From Ideonella livida (GTDB taxonomy: Bacteria > Pseudomonadota > Gammaproteobacteria > Burkholderiales > Burkholderiaceae_C), in assembly GCF_010499455.1 (NCBI RefSeq), contig NZ_JAAGOH010000018.1:34137-98136 (forward strand): a stretch of 64,000 nucleotides of DNA. The letters run 5' to 3'. Of this stretch, positions 33,787 to 42,652 are shown piece by piece. Every line of letters begins with the position of its first letter. Position 1 is the stretch's first letter. The notes beneath the pieces are model-generated. The model worked only from the letters and a program-made list of their open reading frames with translations, was not told the DNA's origin and did no database searches. Both the position numbers and the translations under genes were made by a program.

Positions 33787-35001
33787 TCAGAGCACGTCGG
33801 CGTAGATGGCGCGCATGGCGGCGTGGTCCATCGGGCGGGGGTTGTTGTCCAGCAGGCGGGTGACCTTGGCGGCGCCGGCCACCAGGGCGTCCAGGTCGGC
33901 TTCCACCACGCCCAGGTCGCGCAGGCGGGTGGTGATGCCCAGGTCGGCGTTGAGCTGGCGCAGTGCGGCCACAAAGGCATCGGCCGCGTCGGCATCGCTC
34001 TGGCCTTGCACGGGCAGGCCCAGGGCGGCGGCCATGGCGGCAAAGGCGGCTTCGTTGCCCACACGGTTGTAGGCCATCACGGTGGGCAGCAGCATGGCGT
34101 TGGACAGGCCATGCGGCACGCGAAAGCGCCCGCCCAGCGGGTAGGCCAGGGCGTGCACCGCCGTGGTGGAGCTGGTGGCGATGCACACGCCGCCGTAGTA
34201 GCTGCCCAGCAGCATGTCTTGGCGGGCGTCCACGTCCTGCCCGTTGGCAAAGGCGCGGCGGATGCTGCGGCCAATCAGGCGGATGGCCTCCAGCCCGTAC
34301 AGGGTGGAGAAGGTGTTGCCTTTTTTGGAGGTGACGCACTCGATGGCGTGGCACAGCGCGTCAATGCCGGTGTGGGCCGTCACCTCGGCCGGCAGGCTGA
34401 GGGTGAGCAGCGGGTCCAGCAGCACCAGGTCGGGCAGCAGGTGGGGGCTGACGATGCCGATCTTGAGCGCGTCCTGCGGCACCAGGATGATGGAGTTGGG
34501 CGTGGCCTCGGCGCCGGTGCCGGCGGTGGTGGGCACCATGGCGGTGGGCAGGCCACGGCCGGGCACCGGGGTGCCCGAAAGCAGGGCGCGCAGGCTGACC
34601 GGGTGGGCCAGCAAGACGGCCAGGACCTTGGCCACGTCGATCGCGCTGCCGCCGCCGATGCCGGCCACAAAGTCGATGGGCTGGCTGGCAGCTTCCGCCG
34701 CTGATTGGGCGGCGGCCAGCAGGCCGTCCACGTCACTTTCCAGCGGCTCGGGCGGCACGGGGGGCAGCAGGCTCACGCGGGTGCCGGCGGCTTCCAGCGC
34801 CGGGATCAAGGCGGACAGCGGGCTGTCGGCGGCCACATGGCGGCCCACCACCAGCAGCAGGTGGCGCGGGCGCCAGCCGGCCAGCAGCTCGGGCAGGCGC
34901 TGCAGGCAGCCGGCGCCGGCCACCACGCGGCCGGCTTGGTGGAGGATGGCCGGGGCGGCGGCGGGGTTTGAAGCGTTCACGGTGCTCATCACGGTGCTCA
35001 T
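33787..35001 (-). CDS. iron-containing alcohol dehydrogenase (maleylacetate-reductase-like branch)
   Basis: Protein of 404 aa. The cofactor motif is GIGGGSAIDVAK. Metal ligands lie in DALCHAIECVTS (Asp, His) and RVPHGLSNAMLL (His), with a third His in AVHALAYPLGG. Two ATGs near the start (MSTVMSTVNAS) come from a short duplication; the second may be used. It should interconvert an alcohol and aldehyde or ketone using NAD(P)H. Position between the sialidase-fold gene and the aldolase suggests it reduces or oxidises a short-chain intermediate of the same sugar-acid pathway. Confidence 0.88.
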   Translation of the reverse strand: MSTVMSTVNASNPAAAPAILHQAGRVVAGAGCLQRLPELLAGWRPRHLLLVVGRHVAADSPLSALIPALEAAGTRVSLLPPVPPEPLESDVDGLLAAAQSAAEAASQPIDFVAGIGGGSAIDVAKVLAVLLAHPVSLRALLSGTPVPGRGLPTAMVPTTAGTGAEATPNSIILVPQDALKIGIVSPHLLPDLVLLDPLLTLSLPAEVTAHTGIDALCHAIECVTSKKGNTFSTLYGLEAIRLIGRSIRRAFANGQDVDARQDMLLGSYYGGVCIATSSTTAVHALAYPLGGRFRVPHGLSNAMLLPTVMAYNRVGNEAAFAAMAAALGLPVQGQSDADAADAFVAALRQLNADLGITTRLRDLGVVEADLDALVAGAAKVTRLLDNNPRPMDHAAMRAIYADVL

Positions 35002-35010
35002 GTCAGGGGC

Positions 35011-36246
35011 TCAGTCCTGCGTCGGAAGGGGGAGTCCCGCATCAGCCGGCAAGGTGGCGGCCCAGGCTTCGTCGCACACCACATGGCGGATGTGCTGGCG
35101 GTGCCAGGTGTAGGCCAGCTGCAGGCGGCCGTCCGGGCCCTGGTGGACGCTGGGGTAGGAGAGTTCGCGGTTGCGCTGCTCGGCGGAGTTGTTGGTCAGG
35201 CAGTAGCCGTCGCCGGTCTCCACATCGCGACGCATCGGCCAGCTCAGGCCGTCGTCGTCCGACAGCAGCAGGGCCATGGGGGCGCGCGGCGCCCCCCAGA
35301 AGGCCAGGCGGCGGCCGCCGGCGTTGGCGGCGCCGGCCTCCGGCAAGGGATTGGCGGCGTCATCTTCCGATTCGATCTCGTCATAGAGCGAGACGCGGCG
35401 GTCGGTGGCGTGGGCGGCGCTCACCGGGTTGCACACCAGGGCCAGGCGGCCGCTGGCCAGGCGCACCACCTGCACCGAGGAGTTGTTGTTGGGCACCGGG
35501 GTGGGCTGCGGGGCGCTCCAGGTCTCGCCGCCGTCGTGGCTTTCGCTGCGGTAGACCCAGTCGGCCCAGCGGCTGCGGTAGAAGGCCAGCAGGTGGTCGG
35601 GGCCCTGGCTGCCGGGCACCACGTTCATGTGCACGGCACCCAGGCTGTGGGGCACTTCGCGCACGGTCCAGGTGGCGCCCTGGTCGTGGCTGATGAAGAG
35701 CACGCTGTCATCGTCGTCGCCGCTCCAGCGCAGGCCGGGCAGCGCGCGGCAGCGGAAGACGGGCAGCAGCCAGGCGCCATCGGCCCGCACCAGCGGGGGC
35801 TGGCGCACGAACAGGCCGCTGCCGGGCAGCAGGTCGCGCGGCTCGTCCCAGGTGGCGCCGCCGTCGGTGGAGGTGCGGCAGCGCACCACGGCGGTGTCTT
35901 GGTGGCCGGCGCGCTGGGCGGTGTGGATCAGCCACAGCCGGCCGTCGGGCGCGGTGAAGAGGATGGGGTTCTGCTCAGAGCGGGCGCTGTCGTGGCTCAG
36001 CCGCACCGGGGGGCTCCAGGCGCTGGCGCCCGGCGTCAGGGTGGAGAACCACACGCAGATGTCCGAAAGGCCTTCTTGTGTGCCACCAAACCACACGCAG
36101 GCCAGCCGGCCGTCGGCCAGGGTGGTGAGGTTGGCGGCGTGGCTTTGCACGCCGGTGGCCGGCAGGTCGCGCACGGCGCCGGCGGCCAGCAGGTCGGGGT
36201 GCGGTGCGGCGGTGGGCAGGGCGGTGGTGAACTGTGGCGCGTTCAT
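35011..36246 (-). CDS. cytoplasmic sialidase-fold (BNR-repeat) protein
   Basis: Protein of 411 aa with four clear Asp-box repeats (S-x-D-x-G-x-[TS]-W): STDGGATW, SHDQGATW, SHDGGETW and SDDDGLSW, the signature of a six-bladed sialidase-type propeller. Sialidases and related glycosidases are usually secreted, but the N-terminus MNAPQFTTALPTAAPHPDLL has no signal peptide or anchor. Its ATG overlaps the PdxA2-type stop (ATGA), so it is firmly in the operon. A role as intracellular lyase, epimerase or hydrolase acting on a sugar acid or its lactone is possible; no specific activity can be read off. Confidence 0.82.
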   Translation of the reverse strand: MNAPQFTTALPTAAPHPDLLAAGAVRDLPATGVQSHAANLTTLADGRLACVWFGGTQEGLSDICVWFSTLTPGASAWSPPVRLSHDSARSEQNPILFTAPDGRLWLIHTAQRAGHQDTAVVRCRTSTDGGATWDEPRDLLPGSGLFVRQPPLVRADGAWLLPVFRCRALPGLRWSGDDDDSVLFISHDQGATWTVREVPHSLGAVHMNVVPGSQGPDHLLAFYRSRWADWVYRSESHDGGETWSAPQPTPVPNNNSSVQVVRLASGRLALVCNPVSAAHATDRRVSLYDEIESEDDAANPLPEAGAANAGGRRLAFWGAPRAPMALLLSDDDGLSWPMRRDVETGDGYCLTNNSAEQRNRELSYPSVHQGPDGRLQLAYTWHRQHIRHVVCDEAWAATLPADAGLPLPTQD

Positions 36247-37268
36247 GCGGCTTCCGCTGCCATGCGGGCGCGGCCTTCAATCAGGGTCTGGGCGTAATGG
36301 ATGGCGTCCACCAGGCTGTCGGCGTTGGCGATGCCACGGCCGGCGATGTCAAAGGCGGTGCCGTGGTCCACCGAGGTGCGCAGGATGGGCAGGCCCAGCG
36401 AGATGTTCACGCCGCTGATGGCCTGCCATTTGCCGGTGGCCGGGTCCACATTGAAGCCCAGCAGCTTGACCGGGATGTGGCCTTGGTCGTGGAACATGGC
36501 CACTACCGCATCAAACTGGCCGGCGCGCAGCTTGATGAACACGGTGTCACCCGGCCAGGGGCCGGTGAAGGCCTCGCCCCGGGCCTGGTATTCGCGGATG
36601 ACGGGGGCGATGACGGCGTCGTCCTCCTGGCCCAGCACGCCGTTCTCGCCGGCGTGGGGGTTGAGGCCACACACGGCGATGCGCGGTTTGTCGATGCCCA
36701 GGGTGCGCAGGGCGTCGAGCGTGACGTCGAACACGCGGCGCAGCCGGGTGGGGGTGACGCGGCCGGGCACGCTGGCCAGGGCGCAGTGGGTGGTGACGTG
36801 GGTGACGCGCAGGTTGTCGTGCGCCAGCATCATCACCGCGTCGCGTTGGCCGGTCAGGTGGGCCAGCAGCTCGGTGTGGCCTTCAAAGGCATGGCCGGCC
36901 AGGTGCAGCGCTTCTTTGGACAGCGGCGCGGTGACGATGGCATCGGCCCGGCCGGCCTGCACCTCGGCCACGGCGCGGCACACGGCGCGGTAGGCCCACT
37001 CGCCGCCAGCGGCGCTCACCTCGCCGGTGCGCCATTCACCCACCACGGGGCCCAAGTCCTGGCCCACGTCGATCATCCGGGCGGCGGTGGGCGGCAGGCC
37101 CAGCTGGGCTTCGGCCTGGCGCAGCGCGGCCTCGCAACCGGCCACCTGCAGGTCCAGGCGGCCGGCTTGCACCTCGGGCGCCAGGTGCTGGACGGCCTTG
37201 GCGATGATTTCAGGGCCAATGCCGGCGGGGTCGCCCATCGTCAGGATCAGGCGGGTGGGATGGCTCAT
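36243..37268 (-). CDS. pdxA2: 4-hydroxythreonine-4-phosphate dehydrogenase family protein, probably PdxA2-type
   Basis: Protein of 341 aa; AAAGAGAACCCG precedes the ATG. Family signatures are ILTMGDPAGIGPEII at the start, EGHTELLAHL and MFHDQGHIPVKLLG (metal-binding histidines). Beside a DUF1537 kinase and a DeoR regulator rather than ksgA/surA, it fits PdxA2, which oxidises D-threonate or D-erythronate 4-phosphate, with spontaneous decarboxylation to dihydroxyacetone phosphate. It lies 154 bp after the receptor gene and overlaps the sialidase-fold gene by 4 bp. A biosynthetic PdxA role cannot be excluded from sequence alone. Confidence 0.82.
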   Translation of the reverse strand: MSHPTRLILTMGDPAGIGPEIIAKAVQHLAPEVQAGRLDLQVAGCEAALRQAEAQLGLPPTAARMIDVGQDLGPVVGEWRTGEVSAAGGEWAYRAVCRAVAEVQAGRADAIVTAPLSKEALHLAGHAFEGHTELLAHLTGQRDAVMMLAHDNLRVTHVTTHCALASVPGRVTPTRLRRVFDVTLDALRTLGIDKPRIAVCGLNPHAGENGVLGQEDDAVIAPVIREYQARGEAFTGPWPGDTVFIKLRAGQFDAVVAMFHDQGHIPVKLLGFNVDPATGKWQAISGVNISLGLPILRTSVDHGTAFDIAGRGIANADSLVDAIHYAQTLIEGRARMAAEAA

Positions 37269-37422
37269 CGGGTTCTCTTTTCTGCGCGGGGAGGGATCGG
37301 ACGGGGGCGGCGGGAAAAATCGCCCGCCCGGACACGCTGCGGTGGCGGGCCCGGTGCGGGCGAAACGTTCCAACGACGTTCTCGGGACAGGGCCGGCCGG
37401 CGGGGCCCGGGCGGCCGGGGGT

Positions 37423-38430
37423 TCAGTCGGCCTTGATGTTGGCGCTCTTGATCAGTTTGCCGATGCGCTCGTACTCCACCGGCACCAGCTTGGCCAGCTC
37501 GGCGGCATCGCCACTGGCGGGGCTCACACCCACGCTGCGCAGCTTGTCGATCACCTCGGGCTGCTTGAGCGCCGTTTGCAGGGCGCCGGAGAGCTTGGCC
37601 ACCACGTCCTTGGGTGTTTTGGCCGGGGCGAACAGGCCGTACCAGGCGGTGAACTGGAAGCCGGGGTAGCCGGCCTCGGCAAAGGTGGGCACGTGGGGCA
37701 GGTCGGGCAGGCGCTGCGGCATGGAAACCGCCAGCGGCCGCACCTTGCCGCCGCGGATCAGCGGCATGGAGTTGGTGGCGGTGTCGAAGATCACCGGCAC
37801 GCGGCCACCGATCAGGTCCAGGATGTGGGCATTGCCGCCCTTGTAGGGCACATGGGTCATCTGCGAGCCGTTGGTGGCGTCAAACAGTTCACCGGCCAGG
37901 TGCAGCGGCGAGCCATTGCCCGAGGAGCCGTACATCACCTCGCCGGCCTTCTTCTTGGCGGCGTCGCCCACCTCCTTCAGGCTCTTGAAGGGCGAATCCG
38001 GGTAGGTGATGACGATGATGGGCGCCTGGCCCAGCAGGCCGATGGACTCGAAGTCCTTGAGCGGGTCGTAGTCGGCCTTGATGAGGTGGGGGCTGGCGGC
38101 ATGGGTGGCCAGGCCGCCCACCAGGATGGTGTAGCCGTCCGGCGCGGCCTTGGCCACGGCGTTGGCGCCCAGCAGCGCGCCGGCGCCGGGCTTGTTGTCG
38201 ATGATGACCGTGGTGCCCAGGGCCTCGCCCATCTTCTGGCCGATCAGGCGGCCCAGCATGTCGTTGGCGCCCCCGGCCGGGTACGGCACCACCACGGTGA
38301 TGGGCTTGGCGGGGTAGCCGCCCTGCGCCCAGGCCCCGGGCATGGCGGCAGCGGTGGCCAGGGCGGCCAGGCCCAGGGCGGCGGCGCGGCGGGTGGTGAA
38401 GGCGAAGCGGGAAGTGGTGCGGCGTGTCAT
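37423..38430 (-). CDS. Bug/TctC-family periplasmic substrate-binding protein
   Basis: Protein of 335 aa starting MTRRTTSRFAFTTRRAAALG; the signal peptide ends at PGAWAQ. Bug segments are YPAKPITVVVPYPAGGAND, KAAPDGYTILVGG and THVPYKGGNAHILDLIGG. It is first in the minus-strand arm of the DeoR regulon and probably captures the sugar acid that the operon degrades. No TctA/TctB membrane genes are adjacent. A second receptor in the plus-strand arm (40824-41822) is a different branch. Confidence 0.92.
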   Translation of the reverse strand: MTRRTTSRFAFTTRRAAALGLAALATAAAMPGAWAQGGYPAKPITVVVPYPAGGANDMLGRLIGQKMGEALGTTVIIDNKPGAGALLGANAVAKAAPDGYTILVGGLATHAASPHLIKADYDPLKDFESIGLLGQAPIIVITYPDSPFKSLKEVGDAAKKKAGEVMYGSSGNGSPLHLAGELFDATNGSQMTHVPYKGGNAHILDLIGGRVPVIFDTATNSMPLIRGGKVRPLAVSMPQRLPDLPHVPTFAEAGYPGFQFTAWYGLFAPAKTPKDVVAKLSGALQTALKQPEVIDKLRSVGVSPASGDAAELAKLVPVEYERIGKLIKSANIKAD

Positions 38431-38453
38431 GAACGGTGTCTCCGGTGGCGTGG

Positions 38454-38513
38454 CGCTTTGTGAGCGTTTCTGATTGAACGCTTCGCATATCCTCCACAAT
38501 CAATCACAAAGCG
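38454..38513. promoter_or_regulatory. nested inverted repeats in the DeoR/receptor divergent region
   Basis: The outer dyad CGCTTTGTGA (38454-38463) and TCACAAAGCG (38504-38513) is perfect over 10 bp with 40 bp between. Inside it AGCGTT (38463-38468) and AACGCT (38477-38482) form a second dyad. The whole lies in the 162 bp between the two divergent start codons. It suits a DeoR-type tetramer bridging two sites. Binding by the adjacent DeoR protein is inference. Confidence 0.5.
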
Positions 38514-38592
38514 TCAATAGGTGTCAGATCCGATCAAACCCTGGCGCGGCCAGGCGCAGAATGCTGACCATCCACTGCCCAGCCGCCCCGAC

Positions 38593-39420
38593 ATGAGCGC
38601 CCCCCTGCCCGAATCCGCCCCGTCCCTGGCCGTCGTCTCGCTGCTGCCCGCGCAGCGCCGCCAGCGCATCGTGGAATTCCTGCGCCGCCATGGCGCCGTC
38701 ACCCTGGTGCAGCTGGAGCAGGCGCTGGAGGTCTCGGTCTCCACCCTGCGGCGCGACCTGGACAGCCTGGCGGCCGAAGGGGTGATCGACCGCACCCACG
38801 GCGGTGCGCTGCTGCGCCAGCAGGGCTACACCGCCTTCGAGCCCGATTCGGTGGCGTCGTCTGAGCTGTCGCCGCGGGAGAAGCGGGCCATCGGCACCGC
38901 GGCGGCGGCGGCCCTGCAGCCCCACCAGAGCGTGATCTTTGACAGCGGCTCCACCGTGCTGGAGGCCGCCCGCGCCGCCGTGGCCCGGGGCCTGCCCTTC
39001 ACCGCCGTGACCAACGACCTGGCCATTGCCCAGGCGCTGGGGGCCAGCCCGCAGGTGCAGGTGCATGTGTTTGGCGGCCAGCTGCGCCCTGGCAGCCAGA
39101 CGCTGGTGGGGGAGCAGCTGATCGAGGCCGCGCGCGCCATCCAGGCCGATGTGCTGCTGTGCGGCGCGCATGCCATCACCGGCGGCATCATCACCGAGAC
39201 CTCACCCGAGGTGGCCGCCGTCAAGCGGGCGCTGATGCGTGCCGCCGTCAGCCGCCGCCTGCTGGTGGATGCCTCCAAGTTCCGCCCGCGCACCTTCATG
39301 CAGGTGGCCACGCTGGACGAGGTGGACGAGATCTACTGCGACGACGCCCTGCCCGCCGACGAGGCGGAACACCTGCGCAACCTGGGCAAACGCCTGACGC
39401 TGGTGCCCGTGACCGGCTGA
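38593..39420 (+). CDS. DeoR/GlpR-family repressor of the sugar-acid regulon
   Basis: Protein of 275 aa from the ATG at 38593. An in-frame GTG at 38521 would add 24 residues but lies against the operator region; neither start has a clear ribosome site. The helix-turn-helix TLVQLEQALEVSVSTLRRDL is followed by RTHGGALL, diagnostic of the family. The sugar-phosphate-binding domain contains VIFDSGSTVLEAARA and VTNDLAIAQAL. It lies between two divergent operons for sugar-acid catabolism. The effector is likely a phosphorylated intermediate, such as the product of the DUF1537 kinase. Confidence 0.88.
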   Translation: MSAPLPESAPSLAVVSLLPAQRRQRIVEFLRRHGAVTLVQLEQALEVSVSTLRRDLDSLAAEGVIDRTHGGALLRQQGYTAFEPDSVASSELSPREKRAIGTAAAAALQPHQSVIFDSGSTVLEAARAAVARGLPFTAVTNDLAIAQALGASPQVQVHVFGGQLRPGSQTLVGEQLIEAARAIQADVLLCGAHAITGGIITETSPEVAAVKRALMRAAVSRRLLVDASKFRPRTFMQVATLDEVDEIYCDDALPADEAEHLRNLGKRLTLVPVTG

Positions 39421-39545
39421 GCCCCACCCGCCCGACGCGGCCTGCCGCACCGGGCTTCTGACGCCCCGCCTTGCCCTGCCCGACCGGCGCGCCGCTGCGC
39501 GACCGGCGGCAGCGCCCTGCCCGCTGACGCCCACGGCCCCTCCCC

Positions 39546-40706
39546 ATGACCCACCCCTGGCTCCCCCTGCACCTGCTGGCCGATGACCTGACCGGCGCGC
39601 TGGACAGCGCCGCCGCCTTTGGGGCGGGCGTGCCGGTGCACCTGGACCGTCCCCCGGCGCACGCCGAGCGGCCCGGCCCGGCCGTGGCCGTGCTGGCCAC
39701 CGCCACCCGTGACGTGGCCCCGCCCACGCTGCCCGGGCACCTGGCGCCGGTGCTGCCCTGGTGGGCCGATGCGGGCATCGCCTTCAAGAAGGTGGACAGC
39801 CTGCTGCGCGGCAACACCCTGGCCGAGGTGGCCTGGCTGACGCGTGCCGGTGGCTTTGGCCGCGTGGTCATGGCCCCGGCCCTGCCCGCCCAAGGCCGCT
39901 ACACCCTGGGCGGCCGGCTGGCCGTGGCCCCGGCCGGTGCCCCCTGGACGCAGGCCGAGGCCCGGGGCCCGCAACTGGCGCAAGCCCTGCACGCGCTGGA
40001 CTGGCCGGCGGACTGCGCCCTTCACCTGCCGGATGTGCGGGACGACGCCACGCTGGACGCCCTGCTGGGCGAGGCCCTGCCCGCCCTGGCCGGTCCCCAG
40101 CCGGCACGGCCCACGCTGTGGTGCGGCAGCGCCGGTCTGGCTGCCGCCTGGGCGCGGGCCCTGAAGCCGGTCCGTGCCGCCCCCCCTGGGTGCCCGGCCC
40201 CTGCCACAGCAAGTGCCGCCACCGGCGCGGTGTGGGTGGTGGGCGCCAGCCACCAGGCCATCGCCCGGGCCCAATGGGACCGGGCCCAGGCCGCCTGGCC
40301 TCAGGCGCTGACCGTGCGCCACGGCCAGCCCCAGGCGCTGGCCCAGGCCTGCGCCGTCCTGCGGAACGCCGCCGCCGGCGGGCCCGGGCCGGTGCTGATC
40401 GACCTGGCGCCCCTGCACCCGCTGACCGCGGCCGAGGCCGCCACCTTGCTGCACACCCAGGTGGCCGCCCTCACCGCCCTGCCGCCACCGGCGCGCCTGT
40501 TGGTGCTGGGCGGCGACACCGCGCTGGCCCTGGCCCGCGCCACCGGCGTGCAGGCCATGGTGAGCGGCCTGCCCGGCCGCCCAGGCTGGGGCCAGGCCCG
40601 CTGGCAGGGCGGCCGCTGGCACGGCCTGCTGATGGATTGCCGCTCCGGCGCCTTTGGCGCCGAGGACGACCTGTGCCGGGCGCTGGAGGTGGTGATGCCG
40701 GCGTGA
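39546..40706 (+). CDS. four-carbon acid-sugar kinase family protein (DUF1537)
   Basis: Protein of 386 aa. N-terminal substrate-domain motifs are LLADDLTGALDSAAAFG and FKKVDSLLRGNT, and the C-terminal nucleotide-binding domain ends CRSGAFGAEDDL. These are the defining motifs of DUF1537 kinases (OtnK/DtnK), which phosphorylate threonate, erythronate or 3-oxo-tetronate at the 4-hydroxyl. With the PdxA2-type enzyme it would form a route to dihydroxyacetone phosphate. It lies 125 bp after the DeoR gene. Which stereoisomer is used cannot be told from the sequence. Confidence 0.87.
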   Translation: MTHPWLPLHLLADDLTGALDSAAAFGAGVPVHLDRPPAHAERPGPAVAVLATATRDVAPPTLPGHLAPVLPWWADAGIAFKKVDSLLRGNTLAEVAWLTRAGGFGRVVMAPALPAQGRYTLGGRLAVAPAGAPWTQAEARGPQLAQALHALDWPADCALHLPDVRDDATLDALLGEALPALAGPQPARPTLWCGSAGLAAAWARALKPVRAAPPGCPAPATASAATGAVWVVGASHQAIARAQWDRAQAAWPQALTVRHGQPQALAQACAVLRNAAAGGPGPVLIDLAPLHPLTAAEAATLLHTQVAALTALPPPARLLVLGGDTALALARATGVQAMVSGLPGRPGWGQARWQGGRWHGLLMDCRSGAFGAEDDLCRALEVVMPA

Positions 40707-40823
40707 TGCCGGCCGTCTCCCCGCCGCTGCCCACCGCCCGATCCCTGCCCGATTTCCGCCCCAGGCGGCCCGCCCCCACCGCGCCCTGACGCGGCATTGA
40801 AGACCCCTACGGAGACCTCCCCC

Positions 40824-41822
40824 ATGCAACGCCGCCTCTTTCACCGCACCCTGGCCACCGGCGCCGCCCTGGCCGCCACCGGCGCCCTTTGCGGCCTGGC
40901 CAGCCCGGCCGCCGCCCAGGCACCGGCCGCGGCCTATCCCGGCAAGCCGGTCACGGTGATCATCCCCTTCCCGCCCGGCGGCACGCTGGACGCGGTGGGC
41001 CGCATGCTGGCGCAGAAGTTGGGCGAGCAGCTGGGCCAGACCTTCGTCATCGAGAACCGGCCGGGCGGCGCGGGCACCATCGGCGCCAGCGCGGTGGCCA
41101 AGGCCCCGGCCGACGGCTACACCCTGCTGTTCAACGCCTCGGCGCTGACCACCACGCCCATGACCCTGAAGAACCCGCCCTATGACGTGGTGCGGGACTT
41201 CAGCCCCATCGCCCTGGTGGCCAAGGCGCCACTGGCCGTGGCGGTCAACAAGAACGCGCCCTTCAACGACATCAAGGGCCTGCTGGCCCATGCCAAGGCC
41301 AACCCGGGGCGCCTGAGCTTTGCGGTGGGCTCCACCGCCTCGGCCGGGCACCTGGCCACCGAACTGCTGCGCCGCAGCGCCAACGCCGAGCTGGTGATCG
41401 TGCCCTACAAGGGCTCCGCGCCGGCCTACCAGGACCTGATCGGCGGCCAGATCGACGGTTTCATCGACCCCATCCTGGGCTCTGCCGCCTTTGCCAAGGC
41501 CGGCCAGCTCAAGGTGCTGGCCGTCACCAGCACCCAGCGTGTACCCGCCCAGCCCGACATGCCCACCGTGGGCGAAACCGTGCCGGGCTACGCCTTCTAC
41601 AGCTGGTACGGCCTGTGGGGCCCGGCCGGCCTGCCCCCGGCCATCGCCCAGCGCCTGAACGCCGAGGTCAACAAGGCGCTGGCCAGCGACATGCGGGACA
41701 AGCTCACCCAGCAGGGCCTGGTGCTGACGCCGGGCTCCATCGCCGACTTCAGCCGCTTCCAGACCGAGGACATCGCCCGCTCGGCCAAGATCATCCGCGA
41801 GGGGAACATCCGTGCCGAGTGA
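40824..41822 (+). CDS. Bug/TctC-family periplasmic substrate-binding protein
   Basis: Protein of 332 aa; GGAGACCTCCCCC precedes the ATG of MQRRLFHRTLATG. The signal peptide ends SPAAAQA. Bug segments are YPGKPVTVIIPFPPGGTLD, KAPADGYTLLFN and IVPYKGSAPAYQDLIGGQ. It lies 117 bp after the DUF1537 kinase, and its last 11 bp overlap the start of an SDR gene. It is the second receptor of the same regulon, so the system may collect two related acids or use one receptor for sensing. Confidence 0.92.
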   Translation: MQRRLFHRTLATGAALAATGALCGLASPAAAQAPAAAYPGKPVTVIIPFPPGGTLDAVGRMLAQKLGEQLGQTFVIENRPGGAGTIGASAVAKAPADGYTLLFNASALTTTPMTLKNPPYDVVRDFSPIALVAKAPLAVAVNKNAPFNDIKGLLAHAKANPGRLSFAVGSTASAGHLATELLRRSANAELVIVPYKGSAPAYQDLIGGQIDGFIDPILGSAAFAKAGQLKVLAVTSTQRVPAQPDMPTVGETVPGYAFYSWYGLWGPAGLPPAIAQRLNAEVNKALASDMRDKLTQQGLVLTPGSIADFSRFQTEDIARSAKIIREGNIRAE

Positions 41823-42537
41823 CGCCGCCGGGAACCGTCCGCACGCCGTGGTCTCCGGCGCCAGCGCCGGCATCGGCCGGGCCATCGTGCAGGCCTTGCT
41901 GGACCAGGGCTGGCGCGTGACCGGCCTGAGCCGCCAGGCCCCGCCCGATCTGGACCACCCCGACTACCAGCACCAGCCACTGGACCTGGTCGACGCGGCT
42001 GCCACCCAGGCCGCTGCCCGTGCCCTGGCTGCCGCCCCCGGCGGGGTGCAGGCGCTGGTGCATGCCGCCGGCGTGTTGCGCGTGGGCCCGCTGGGCGCAC
42101 TGGACGCCGAGGCGGGCCGCGCCATGTGGGCCCTGCACGTGGCCGCCGCCGAGCACCTGGCCGACGCCCTGGTGCCCGCCATGGCCACCGCCGGCCACGG
42201 CCGGGTGGTGTTGGTGGGCAGCCGGGTGGCCCAGGGCAAGGCGGGTCGCAGCCAATATGCCGGCACCAAGGCCGCCCTGGTGGCGCTGGCGCGCAGTTGG
42301 GCGGCCGAGGTGGTGGCGCGTGGTGTCACCGTCAACGTGGTCTCGCCGGCGGCCACGGCCACCGCCATGCTGGCCGACCCGGCACGCGCCGGCAGCGCTC
42401 CGGCGGTGCCGCCCCTGGGCCGGCTGATCGCCCCGCAGGAGGTGGCCGCGCTGGTGGCCTTCCTGCTCTCGCCCGTGGCCGCGTCCATCACCGGGCAGGA
42501 GATCCAGGTGTGCGGCGGGGCCTCGCTGGCGCGCTGA
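41812..42537 (+). CDS. short-chain dehydrogenase/reductase
   Basis: Protein of 241 aa beginning at GTG 41812, which overlaps the receptor gene by 11 bp. The cofactor motif is VVSGASAGIGRAIVQ. The catalytic Tyr-x3-Lys is in SQYAGTKAALVAL, with Ser in VLVGSRVAQ. The C-terminus SITGQEIQVCGGASL is typical of classical SDRs. It probably oxidises a sugar acid or reduces a keto acid in the same pathway. Last gene of the plus-strand arm of the DeoR regulon. Confidence 0.88.
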   Translation: MPSDAAGNRPHAVVSGASAGIGRAIVQALLDQGWRVTGLSRQAPPDLDHPDYQHQPLDLVDAAATQAAARALAAAPGGVQALVHAAGVLRVGPLGALDAEAGRAMWALHVAAAEHLADALVPAMATAGHGRVVLVGSRVAQGKAGRSQYAGTKAALVALARSWAAEVVARGVTVNVVSPAATATAMLADPARAGSAPAVPPLGRLIAPQEVAALVAFLLSPVAASITGQEIQVCGGASLAR

Positions 42538-42559
42538 GCAGGCACCGGGCCCGCCTCGT

Positions 42560-42652
42560 TCACTGCGGATACGACAGGGTGAGGCGCTGGCTGAAGACCT
42601 TGCCGCGGCCCGGCGCGGTGAAGGTCAGCCGCAGGCGGCGGCCCTGTGGATC
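42560..42652 (-). pseudogene. out-of-frame C-terminal tail of the Ig-repeat lipoprotein
   Basis: In the frame one step away from the lipoprotein, the minus strand encodes RLRLTFTAPGRGKVFSQRL followed by TLSYPQ and a stop at 42560. This looks like the natural beta-strand end of such repeat proteins, and it continues past the premature stop at 42625. It suggests an indel and perhaps a larger deletion near 42640-42700. Confidence 0.55.

Noticed and set aside
36243..37268. Biosynthetic pdxA of vitamin B6
   Set aside because: Context is a DUF1537 kinase, DeoR regulator and receptors, not ksgA/surA; PdxA2-type is more likely, though not proven.
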